A DNA stretch of 64,000 nucleotides from Ignelater luminosus. Taxonomy: Eukaryota > Arthropoda > Insecta > Coleoptera > Elateridae. This document shows, one piece after another, positions 36,601 to 46,165 of this stretch. The stretch is taken from positions 323,825-387,824 of the forward strand of contig VTPC01091055.1 of the NCBI GenBank assembly GCA_011009095.1, written 5' to 3'. The notes under the pieces were generated by a model that ran no database searches, was not told where the DNA came from, and was given only the letters and a program-made list of their open reading frames with translations. The translations under genes and the position numbers were made by a program. Position 1 is the stretch's first letter. Each line of letters begins with the position of its first letter.

Positions 36601-37874
36601 GGCTAAAAACGTTTCAAAAGAAGTTACCTTTAGTCCGGCCAATGACTACCTAAAAGCGGGTTGTAGAGAACATGGAAGGGGGGAGAATTTTTCTCTTGAG
36701 CAATGTGTTGGTGGTAGTTAGGAGGCAAACATACATACCCCTAGCTCTGTCGCTTCAGGAGCGGGGGGGGGGGGGGGGGAAAAATCTATACAATGAATAT
36801 TGAGGCTAACTTCAAATCGTTATTTATGCAGAAGTAGGAATCACAGCAGGCCCCGTTTTCTTTTAGGATGTCATGACAGTAGTTAACCAGTTCATTTAAG
36901 ACTTGTGGCGTTCACACAAACTTACCGATATTATTTATGTGCAAGACAGGTTGGTCGTCGCGTGTGAAACCTGAAACAAGTCCCCGTCGTGCATCGGCCT
37001 TTGAATAGTAATGGACTAAAATAGGCACATGGAATTCTCCGAAAGATTCAATAGAAATCCTGAAAAAGTCAGGGAGTTTGATTTGAAATATAGAGTGCGA
37101 ACTCTGTGATTGTTTTGGCCTCGGAGTCTACAGACTCCTAATTCCCCGCGTCAGTTCGACTCTGAAACATTCCTTAACTATCGGGGTCCAGTGAGGCGCC
37201 GCGACATGCTGGCATCACTACTAATTATAGAATCACTGAATTATAAATTTTCAAACTTGAGATCAACGTTATTCAGCTTTACCGTCAATCATCATTGGTC
37301 CATAGTGCCGTGATTAAGAACAGAAAGCAGAGTAATGTTTTTGACTACGTTTACAGAAATAATCCTGTACGATTTCCATCTACCCTTACCATCACAATCT
37401 TCACATAAAGTACTTTATAGACTCTTGAGGTTTGGTTCTCAGTGGATGATTGTGTTAGGACCTATCTACCTATCTTTAGTACCGACCTCTTTAACTCTTC
37501 AATTGTTCGTTAGGGCATAATCTTATTTTTGCTTCCTTTTGATTATTTATTTTTTATTTTATCCTAATTTAAACTGTTTAACTTTGCTATCTGCACATAC
37601 TTGTATGTAATAATACGTAATATCTCTCATAGGTGGGCCTGGTGGTTTCTAGAAGGGAACCTACCGTACCCCCCCCCCCGCTGATGTCGCCACTGGCTTG
37701 GATATTCACAGCTTGACTTGATTAGACTTGAAATCAAGTCAAGTTAGGTAGTTGTATGTCAAGTACTTGGAAAATCAAATAATTTTTGAAAAACTTAATT
37801 TTCAATTCAAATAATCTTAAAAAAACATCAAGTTATTTATTAGTCTCGTTTCTCCTTCTAGTCTACCTTGAATT
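36601..37874. other. Non-coding stretch with poly-G and poly-C tracts
   Basis: A run of 17 G at 36763-36779 follows CTCTGTCGCTTCAGGAGC. A C run (about 37670-37680) precedes GCTGATGTCGCCACTG. Read inward, the two ends loosely resemble each other (CAGTGGCGACATCAGC then G run), suggesting a decayed hAT-type element spanning about 36749-37692. No target duplication is evident. The 67-residue frame at 37110-37313 has no recognised domain. Confidence 0.35.
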
Positions 37875-38030
37875 GGTTAACAATTGTGTCTTTCTGTGGT
37901 TCGGTCGGATATCACCGGGCAGCTTCCGGGTTCCCTGCACGTTAACTGTGAGGTGAGTGCTATGACGGTGGCATTACCTGGTCGTCTAACATTCTGTTTA
38001 AACGTATCCCGACACGATAAGTGTCTATTG
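37875..38030 (+). repeat. GC-richer dispersed repeat (copy B)
   Basis: This is the plus-strand partner of 12247-12417. It shares CGGATATCACCGGGC, GACGGTGGCAT and ACCTGGTCGTCTAACAT. Here it is immediately followed by the CGGG-rich and 27-base repeats, so the block 37875-38735 may be one longer element of which copies at 8.4 and 12.2 kb are parts. Confidence 0.6.
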
Positions 38031-38167
38031 CAAGTAACCATCACTAAAGATAACACTGAGCACTTTTTGGTCCTGTCGAACTTGTCAAACCTGTCAAACT
38101 TATCGAGTCGGTCGGACTTTTCGGACCCTAATTTTTGTACCGATCCGAAGCGAACCGAGATCTCTTT

Positions 38168-38370
38168 CGTACTGACTCAAACGGGTTATTTTCGTATTGA
38201 ACGGCAGAAAAGGATTATCGTACTGACCTTGACGGGCGTTATTTTCGTCCTGATCCGGGCAAGCATTATTTTCATGTTGCACCTGCACCGGATCGACTAC
38301 TTTTTCTTACTGAGTCAGACCGGCGTTATTTTCGTACGAGCTGGGACGGGCACCAGTTTTATACTGAACT
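38168..38370 (+). repeat. Degenerate ~27-bp minisatellite
   Basis: Seven to eight units of about 27 bases (25 to 33), consensus close to CGTACTGA then a variable GC-rich middle and GGGCGTTATTTT. Because 27 is nine codons, an open frame through it gives a nine-residue periodicity (FVLTQTGYF, VLTLTGVIF, LLSQTGVIF). This open frame (37884-38372) is most simply a by-product of the repeat. Confidence 0.75.
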
Positions 38371-38400
38371 GAAGTGGAGGAGTGTCGTACTGTACCGTAG

Positions 38401-38735
38401 AAACCTGCACGGTCTGGGTTTCTAGGGCCTTTGTGCGGCCTGGCCCAAAGGTCGGGTTTAGGTTGGGTCGGGTCTCAATTTAAAAATTTATCGGGCTTCT
38501 CAGGCCTACGTCGGTACAATTGGGCTTGTCGAGTCGTTTAGTCTTATAGGCCCTGTCTGGCGTCCTGATCCTATCGGGTCGTTCGAAAGTCGTGATCCTC
38601 TCAGGACTTTTGAACCTGGCAACAGTCCGGGCCTTTCAGGCTTTTCAGGCCAATCAAGAAGTTACCGGGTTTCTGTCGGGATGCGTTTACTTCCAGTCGG
38701 ATCCGACCGGACCGGGTTTGAAAATTTCGGCCTGT
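38401..38735 (+). repeat. CGGG-rich dispersed repeat, copy 2
   Basis: This is the counterpart of 8371-8695, in the same orientation. It shares the CCTGCAC start, TTGTGCGGCC, GGTTGGGTCGGGTCTCA and CAGGCCTACG. Words such as TCGGGTCGTTCG and TTTCAGGCTTTTCAGG continue the 9-10 base degenerate pattern. No protein function is inferred. Confidence 0.75.
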
Positions 38736-39057
38736 GTAGGGCTCTGCTGTCTAAGAAAGTTGGATTATCTTACGGAAAAAAAACATTTTGACCTATTTCC
38801 ATGTAAAGTGTAGTCTTATCATGAATTATTTTAAACTGTAAGTGATTTAACGAACATATGACAAATAATCTGGGCCGGCGGAACATGATTTTCTGAGGTA
38901 TGGAGTGAAAAAAAAGTCGTTATACATCAATTGGTTAGCGCACACAGATGTTAAGTGATTTTTTTTAAAAAACGAGTCGAATACTTTAGGTAGTGAAGAA
39001 AACTAAAGAGTTTCGTATGCACAAAGGTGGTTAGTAATAAGTATGAACGTAATTATA
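38736..39057. other. Non-coding, nothing recognised
   Basis: AT-rich spacer between the CGGG-rich repeat and the mariner element, with no feature seen. Confidence 0.5.
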
Positions 39058-39708
39058 CAAGGAGTGTTTTTTAAGTAAAGACCGTTTTTAAATATGACCG
39101 CTGCAGCGCTGCGGTCGGCAATCCGCGCATGCGCGTTGAGTACCTGCATCTACTGGCTACCCACAGACGCCATAACGGAAGCATTCGTCCGTGTTTACGT
39201 TTGTTTGTGCTTATTTAAAATGCCTCAGTTAATTGAAAATCCTGCCGAGTGTGAAATACGCGCAATGATCCGTTTTCAGTGTGCAAAAGACGTCAAAGCG
39301 GTCGAAATTCATCGGCAGATTAGTGAAGTTTATGGAGAAAACACTACGAGCAATGGAATAGTAAGAAAATGGGTTAGAACGTTTAAAGATGGCCGTACTA
39401 ATGTTCATGATGATGTGCGAAGTGGGTGACCATCTGTCATCACTGAAGACTTGATGCAGAAAGTTGAAGCAAAAGTTCGTCCTTATCTAATGAGTTTCGC
39501 AAGTTTCAGGAAATGTTCTTTATGAAATCAGACGGCAGATTTTTATGAGGATGGAATTTAAAAGTTGGTGGTTCGTTATAGTAAGTGCCTTAATATTGCT
39601 GGAAATTATGTTGAAAAGTAGATAAGGTATAGGCTTTCATGTAATAATAAAACTGTTTTAGAAAATGCGTTTGTGTTTGTTTTATATAAAAACGGTACTT
39701 ACGCCTCG
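39058..39708 (+). mobile_element. Mariner transposon with internal deletion
   Basis: The element lies between TA dinucleotides (39056-39057 and 39709-39710). The left end is CAAGGAGTG...AAGTAAAGACCGTTTTT and the right end read inward is CGAGGCGTAAGTACCGTTTTT, a clear inverted pair. At 651 bp it is about half a normal mariner. It keeps the start and the end of the transposase gene but not the middle. Confidence 0.88.
39220..39621 (+). pseudogene. Mariner transposase, N- and C-terminal remnants
   Basis: From ATG 39220 the frame reads MPQLIENPAECEIRAMIRF, then EIHRQISEVYGENTTSNGIV and RKWVRTFKDGRTNVHDDVRSG, the paired helix-turn-helix region of mariner transposases. A TGA follows at 39427, and the frame continues PSVITEDLMQKVEAKV. 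After about 39500 it jumps to the extreme C terminus: ADFYEDGI, stop, KLVVRYSKCLNIAGNYVEK. The whole DDD catalytic domain is missing, so the copy makes no active enzyme. The kept N-terminal DNA-binding part would be about 70 residues. Confidence 0.9.
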
Positions 39709-39779
39709 TACATTAATCATGGAAAGAAAATTCTAGAAAAAAGTTTCTGAAAGTGGATTGCCTAAAGTGCTGGTTTAAA

Positions 39780-40558
39780 TGTCAAGAAATGTTTCTGAGA
39801 ACCCAAGGGAACAGCTGTGTGCACATTATTACAGCTTAGCAGATTATACGAGACAAAAAACAGTGTTAAGTTCTTTAATATAAATAGCGGCTGTGTGTAG
39901 AGGTAAACCAAGTCCTGTAACAAAAAACCGAAAAGACTCAAAGATGTATTATTTAGCAGACAATAGAGGGCATAGAGTCTGCCTCAAGCTTTTTCCGCTG
40001 CTTTTGCGGTATTTCATAAAGTCATCGCGAATTGTATTGAAGGAATGAGAGATACGGGAATTTTTGTGAACTAGGAAGAAAAGCAAACTTACAATGCAAT
40101 ATCTGACGTAGACAGGCAGTAAGTTGAGAATCATATCAATTCCTTTCCAAGGATAGAATCACATTACTGCAGCCGTGATTCAACTAAAAACTATCTAGAT
40201 ACAGATTTAAATATCTCCACCATGCACCGATTAGATCAAGACTGTTGGGCTTCTAAAAATGTAATAGCGGTCTCACAGTTTGTGTACCAAAGTATTTTTC
40301 ACGATTTTGAACCACTTCTTGTCTTTTATCGTCCAGAAAAAGATCAGTGTTCGGTGTGTAACGCATTCAAAGAGGCCAAGGAGAAAGATTCTTTAAGAGA
40401 AGAGTAATGAAAGCATAAAAGCAACAAAAAACAGTCCATAGATATGAAAGAAGAGGACAAAAAGATAGCATCAGTAGAGCTGGCAAAAACATTTAGAGCC
40501 ATAATGTCCGATCTTCAAGAATTTAATATTTCATATGCCATTTGTTAGTGCTGCTAGA
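39780..40558 (+). pseudogene. Transposon-like insect multicopy gene remnant
   Basis: Scattered frames carry features I associate with a repeated insect gene family often left as uncharacterised and thought to be transposon-derived. In order: YYLADNRGHRV (about 39950), GMRDTGIFVN, then HYCSRDSTKNYLDTDLNIS (about 40164-40220), MHRLDQDCWAS, and FYRPEKDQCSVCNAFKEAKEKDSL with its CxxC. Several frame shifts and stops separate them. The right end is cut by a MITE at 40560. The family call is from memory of its motif order and the enzymatic role is not known to me. Confidence 0.5.
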
Positions 40559-40559
40559 G

Positions 40560-41043
40560 AGTAGTGATTGCCCAAAAGGTTTTAGGGTTCCAGCTTACGG
40601 TGGCCGAGATACACCAGTTGGAGTTATGAATTTTTGCCAAATCGGATGTGTCAAGGAACACAAAAATTAAACTCGCGGGTATAGTTAGAGCAAATGGGTC
40701 GACACCTGACATGTATAGTTGCAGGCTTGAGTCACATCTACGGTGTTTATTCCGAATTGATTCTTCCATTTTTGCACCAGTTATGAATCTTCATTTACCC
40801 TATCTCCCCAATATTTCCAGTTTAAGTACACAAGAACAGCTTGGTTACGTACGGTTGTGTGTAGTTTATCGTAATCGCCTGGTATGGGAGGTTTCAACTT
40901 ATGTATTTTATTTCCTAGAAATGTCTGAAGCCTGAGATATGAATTTTTAAATTTTACGAATTTTTTCCCAAAAATATAACTTCGGGTGGCGTATCTCGGC
41001 TACTGTAAGTTGGAGCCCTATAACCTTTCGAGCAGTAACTACT
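40560..41043. mobile_element. MITE with ~60-90-bp inverted ends
   Basis: The left end is AGTAGTGATTGCCCAAAAGG, followed by TTTTAGGGTTCCAGCTTACG. The right end read inward is AGTAGTTACTGCTCGAAAGG, followed by TTATAGGGCTCCAACTTAC; both then carry GCCGAGATAC. Similarity fades after about 90 bases. The 484-bp element has no coding capacity despite a 95-residue chance frame. It lies in or beside the transposon-like gene remnant. I could not define a target duplication, so the superfamily is open. Confidence 0.8.
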
Positions 41044-41209
41044 CTACTTAAAAAGTTCTTTTATTGTGTATCATCTATAAATAATGAATATTTATTTATT
41101 ATTTATTAATTATATGTATATTCGTACATTAAATAATAAAATAATAAGAAATAAAAAAGGTATATGTTAATCGACAAAAATTGAAAATTAAAATACGAAA
41201 TTTTCAGGT

Positions 41210-41740
41210 ATGGAATTCCATACTCAAAAAAATCTCAAGTATGGAGTGCTCCATATTCACCATATGCCTTCCGCCGGCCCTGCAAATAATTACGATCTTT
41301 TGGACCTGACTTTCTTTTGTGATGAGACCTGGTTCGACTTGTCGGTGTACATTAATTCTCAAACGATAGGAATGTGGAGTTCATATCTTTTGAGAGACTT
41401 CGCCGAATCTCTTAAAAGTTTAGGTATGGATTACTGCATCTCGTAGACGTTTGATTGGCTCTATATTTTTTGAAGTATTTTCATTAGTTCGTTAACCAAT
41501 TGTACGATGATGAGCAGCAACAGGACTTCTCCCAACAGGATAGCACCTCGGCTCACAAGACTCTTGAAACAATTAATTACTTGCGGCAGTTCTTTGGAGA
41601 TCGGATTATTGGTTTTCCGTCGAGGTCACCGCATTTAACTACCCTGGACTATTTGGTTTTCTCCTTCTTGAGAAACAGGATTTCCAAGAATTCTACATCT
41701 TTTTCCAAACGTCAAATGAAAAATGAGTTTTAAACAGTTA
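41210..41740 (+). pseudogene. Mariner-like transposase fragment
   Basis: The frame at 41210-41446 contains TFFCDETWFDLSVYINSQ and then FAESLKSLGMDYCIS. This is the first catalytic Asp block (FxDExWFxLxGYVNSQNxRxW) and the following KVGVWCAIS-like block of mariner-like transposases. The frame at 41500-41733 continues with DFSQQDSTSAHKTLETINY (second Asp) and SRSPHLTTLDYLVFSFLRN, where the usual SPDL is SPHL. A stop and frame change lie between them, and the N-terminal DNA-binding part is missing. No inverted ends were found. Confidence 0.75.
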
Positions 41741-44371
41741 TGTTTTATTACTTCTTACTTGACTTGCTACATTTTCTGTTTTCATTTCAAACATTATCAT
41801 GGCTGAACGTTTTTCAAGCATCAAACATGTTCAATATTCAAGTCAGAAAGAATAGCAATAAAAGGGAATGCGTAAATAATACTGTGCGTTCACAAAGTAC
41901 AAATGTCAAAGATTCAATGTTTCAAATACTTTATTGATAGGATTCTATATGATCGAAGACATCAATTTCGTTTTTCAATGATCATTCAGATCCAGCTACT
42001 TTTCAAAAGCACGCACGATGTAATTATCTAATGTTTCCATTTGAACTGTTAAGTTGCTGAAAGTATCCTTTAAACTTGAATGAAACAGAAAACGAAAACA
42101 AAAATGTTTTTATGTATTCGCTGCACTCTTGTTACCTGACTTGAATACATAAATAATAAGTACATAATATAACTTCAGAGCAAAATGAAAGTGAAATAGG
42201 AAAGCATAAAATAATTTTAAAAGAACAAACACCACTAAAACAACATAACCGACTAAAAGTGCAAAGAATCGCGGTGGGAACGATGTTAGAATTTTAATGT
42301 TAAGTCGTAAAGAAAACTTAATCATTCTGTTTTTAATTTCTTGTAAATAAATATTAATTGATATTGTGACTATAACCGTATATATAACATTACAATAAAA
42401 TACAACAAGAGTTTTAACAGTGTATTTGCATGAAAATGTAAATTTATAGAACGTATTAACATATAATGGTTTATTAACATTTGTTCTTATGGCCATAAAA
42501 AAATTGATTTTAAATTCTGAATAACTCGTTTTACACTTCAACGCCCGTTTATTATTAAGAAAACGGTTTTAGAATTATCGACGCACAGTCGAATAAAAAT
42601 TTAAAAATGTCCCTAAGCGCACAATTAAAATTTCTAAACATTCCTTGTTTTTTTTCCATTATAGGTCATCACATTCTCAATGAATAGAAAACCGTGCTTC
42701 GGTAAAAACAAACAAAAAAGTTGTTTCGGCAACAATTTTAAAATCCGTTCTGTTTTTACCAAAGTGTGACTGAACTCGGAATTGAAAACTTTTTTCTCTA
42801 ATAACTTTTATTATCTAATATAAAGTAATAACAAAATTGGACGTTGTTATTGTTGTTATAATGGTACCAACTTGTAGAAAATGCTTCACAGGAAAAAAGC
42901 TGCTCTACAAGTATTAAATCCTACGTATGCTCTATTTTTGCGGCGTATACGCCCTAAAAGTTTACAATACTTGCAAGACCACACACGTCTTCTTATATCG
43001 AAGCTCAAGGCAGATTAAGTTCTATCATTTAAAATGTAGTTGTACATTTTGATATTACACATTTATTAAATGGAATTAAAGAATTCCTGTTTTCTTATAA
43101 TAATAATCCGTAGATACAATAAATTTACATTTGATTATAGAAAGAGGACAATAACATTAAAGTTTATTTAAATAAAACCGCATTTGCTTATATAGACATG
43201 TCTAAAGAAATTTGAACGTGCGTAATTATCACATCAAACTATGAACCTTTAAAATAAAGTTTACTGAAACTAGCGGATCGTTACCCCCTTTTATCTTTAT
43301 CTCCAAGAAGTAATGTACATTTTAGTGTAAATAATATCTTTTTCTCGCGCATTTCTTTTGATCTCTTCGTTCAGCTAGCAACTTTTCCTAACTTACAATC
43401 TTGCGTAATAACTCCATTTTGGTACTCGCTAGTTAGATAAAAAGAATGATGATAATTGCAGTTGGAGGAATGAAAGAGAGGAAGGATTGACCCATTGTAC
43501 ATGATCTCAAATACAGAACGGATTACAATCAGTGTCGGACTCGATGAAAAGGCCCATCACCAAGAGTTCATCAAACACGGGAGCACTAGTTCTTATTAAA
43601 TGCAGGAACAATACTTAAGTTGTTAGGATGAAGAAGTTTTAAAGTTTCATTGATTCTTACAATACCACCAAGAAATTTCTTAGTATTTCGGTGCTCTAGT
43701 CTGACACTGCAGTTCCTTTAAGATTTCGGGTAATGTTGTTGTAATGTTTATAAAGATAAAGCCTAAGTGCCAAAGCCAGCTAAATATGAACGCAAAGTTG
43801 GCCGCTTAAATAGGAAAGCAAATTGTGACCCTTCAATCACCTTAAAAAAATTAAGAGCCAAGAGATTTATAACACTCTAGATACTAGTGCCACTTGACTC
43901 GATCGCGATCGTGTTAAACTTTCATCAAGATAGAGCCATTTTTCTAAACAAGAAACGAAACTTTTTGGCTTTAAAGCCAATAGATTTATGGGAGAAAGTC
44001 AGACTACCTCTAAAGGTACTATACCCCATGTAAGAACTTTCGAAGAACCCAATGACACCATTCGCGTGCTGATACTTAAAGTGGTACGGAAGCTATCGAG
44101 GCACAAAAATGGGCATTTGGGGTTAGTGGGAGTGGTTACTATGCAGGAACTACAGTGGAAAAAACATAACATCTCTTAGAGATAGCCAAAATATAAATTA
44201 CAAACTTTTGACATACCCAAACAAAAAATGTCTACACTATTCAGTCACGCATTGTTTGGAGCACATCGGTATCACAGTTTCTTTCTATTCGCTAATTGAA
44301 TATTACAATTCTGCCCAAAAGCGAAAAAGCATGAAACTCCAATTACTTCAAAACCTGCACAAAGACTCATT
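41741..44371. other. AT-rich non-coding stretch, no gene seen
   Basis: The longest frame (42110-42541, minus, 143 residues) is hydrophobic, built from AT-rich codons and has no family signature. A CGATCGCGATCG palindrome lies at 43900-43911. The 63-residue frame at 43988-44179 precedes the Mutator-like piece and might be its upstream part, but has no motif. Confidence 0.45.
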
Positions 44372-44830
44372 ATGTCCACGTTTGCTCTTCAAGTAGTGAT
44401 TGATACGGTGATGAAACATAAGCAATCTTGCCAAACAGTGGATGTTGGAATTATTGCCATTGGAACTAAAAACGTAGAATTGCAGTGCTCGTCATGTCAA
44501 AGAAAGTTCAAGTTGAGAAAGGACCATGAAAAGTCTCATCAACTCTCTATCTCTGATGGAATGGCTGCAGCTGCGTTGTATGTGGGAATAGGATTCCGAG
44601 CTGTAAAGACAATCATGAATGACTTTAGAGAAACCTATGATTTCCAACGACACTTATGAAAAATCAGAAGAGGTTGTAAAAAAACTTAGAAGTGTAAGTA
44701 ACGAGGAAACGAAACGGAATGGTGAGGAAGAAAAATAACTGGCAATTCAAGCAGGTCGGCGACGAAGAATATTCGTTTATCAGTGTTACAGTAGATGCAG
44801 GGTGGTCTGGATGATCGTATGGTCGCTCTC
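44372..44830 (+). pseudogene. Mutator-like transposase domain fragment
   Basis: From about 44445 the frame reads VGIIAIGTKNVELQCSSCQ, where CxxC is followed by KFKLRKDHEKSH. Then come ISDGMAAAALYVGIGF and, after frame changes, EEVVKKLRS, LAIQAG and EEYSFISVTVDAGW. The order zinc-binding CxxC, a short helical region, EExxLAIQxG and VTVDAGW matches the Mutator-like transposase domain common in insect repeats, where VDGGWSKR follows. The rest of the domain is missing; at about 44838 the sequence changes to a repeat shared with 3.7 kb, so an insertion or rearrangement ended it. Confidence 0.65.
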
Positions 44831-44837
44831 TCTGCCG

Positions 44838-45115
44838 CAGCCGTATAGTTTTTGAGCCAGGAGCCCTCTTTGGTTCAACCTGTCGCGCTCTCTAGCAGCC
44901 AAATCGTAAGAAGTGCGAAATTCGTTCGAGCGAGATCAGATGCAAGTGAAAACACTCAATCGGTATACTAAATGCCGTTTGGATATCTTCGCCCCTACGG
45001 ACGCCAATGGGCTCGAATTTGAAACTACCTGGGGCGAAACATTCTTTGGAGGCTATGAACGACAGGGCTCCTGGTTCACATCGCTTGTAGTACCTATGGG
45101 GTCTTAATCAATCTT
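44838..45115. repeat. Dispersed repeat shared with 3700-3960
   Basis: It matches the 3.7-kb locus in the same orientation. Shared words are AGGAGCCCTCTT, CGCGCTCTCTAGCAGCC, ACATTCTTTGGA (ACACTCTTTGGA at 3.9 kb) and GAATTTGAAAC. The left edge follows directly on the broken Mutator-like coding sequence. The class is unknown. A frame of 64 residues across it has no recognisable domain. Confidence 0.65.
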
Positions 45116-45879
45116 ACCCATTTTCACCGTTAGCTGTCACCGAGTTCGCTCCACGTGCATAGCGTAGTCGAAGAACATTATGTTCCACTTACCCTCCAAG
45201 TCTGGTCAATATCGGTCTACTCGTTGTCGAGTTATTCTGATTTTTCGTTTTAAAAAAGTGCAGAATTTCCAACTTTGACCCCCACTTGCTCCCCTCCTAT
45301 TAGATGATTACTTATTGATGAAAAACCGTTAGGAGCCGGTCTCCGACTGGCCCGATTCTCGTCCAAATACCAGATGCACACATGATTATATACATTATTT
45401 GATTCTTATGGTAAGTAAATTAATAAAAAAAAATTAAGTTGGCTGTATGACGCAAGAATACAGTAGGGGTTGTTCTTGTTGTTTACTTCCAAAAAAGAAG
45501 ATTAGTAATATCACATCACACTTAAGCGCTTCTGAACAGAAGCTGAAGAGAGACCCGGATGGGTCTTCGCATCCTCCTCGAATAGCCGGTGTACTGTACC
45601 CAGATATGCAACCACTTTCGTAAGATAACAGAAAAATACGACTACAAGGAAAAAGGCCTACAAAAAAAGAAACACAACTGTCAGCGTCCAGAAAAGCAAA
45701 TTCCAGTTAGGCAGAATTAGGATTTAAGAGACAAAAAGTAGCTAAAACAAATCTTACCAAAGTTGGTGTGTGGCCTTGATAGTGAATCAGTTCGGCGTAG
45801 AATACTTATACTCCGCCAACAGCAAAAGAAATTAATGCAGCAAAAACACCAAATGTACCAAATAGTCAAATTGATTTAC
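45116..45879. other. Non-coding, nothing firmly recognised
   Basis: The left part (to about 45380) is GC-richer and may continue the dispersed repeat. The rest shows no domain or paired ends. Confidence 0.4.
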
Positions 45880-46165
45880 AGTCAAATATCACTTTCGGGG
45901 CATATTTAGCTACCTTTTCTTCTGCTAGCACACTCACTGCATTCTTGCCTCTTTCGTTACTACTAAAGTAAAATTTTGCACCTTCACACTCCACTTCTCC
46001 TTGCCCTTCCCATTTAGATTCGCTTCACTTATTCCAATCACGTCAAGGATGTTTCTCACAAGTTCCCTTCTCAGATTTTTAAACTTTTTTTCTTTTAGTA
46101 GGCTTCTGACGTTCCAAGTACCTATTTCTTTCCTCTTTGGACATTTTTTCTTCGTACACTGCCCC
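45880..46165 (-). mobile_element. LINE endonuclease N-terminal fragment
   Basis: Minus-strand reading gives KEIGTWNVRSLLKEKKFKN, then LRRELVRNILDVIGISEANL and, after a one-base frame change, AKFYFSSNERGKNAVSVLAE followed by EKVAKYAP. This is the start of the apurinic-like endonuclease of RTE-type LINEs (IGTWNVRTL...DILGISE...YYSG...KGVAVIL). Only about 90 codons remain and no reverse transcriptase follows on the minus strand. It is a separate insertion from the LINE at 32.5 kb, which is on the other strand. Confidence 0.75.

Noticed and set aside
37884-38372. 162-residue plus-strand open frame as a possible gene
   Set aside because: It crosses two repeat families and owes its length and periodicity to the 27-bp minisatellite.
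40648-40935. 95-residue plus frame
   Set aside because: It lies within a MITE with inverted ends and has no domain.
42110-42541. 143-residue minus-strand open frame
   Set aside because: Hydrophobic composition driven by AT-rich codons, no domain, no splice or start context; longest of many chance frames in this AT-rich stretch.
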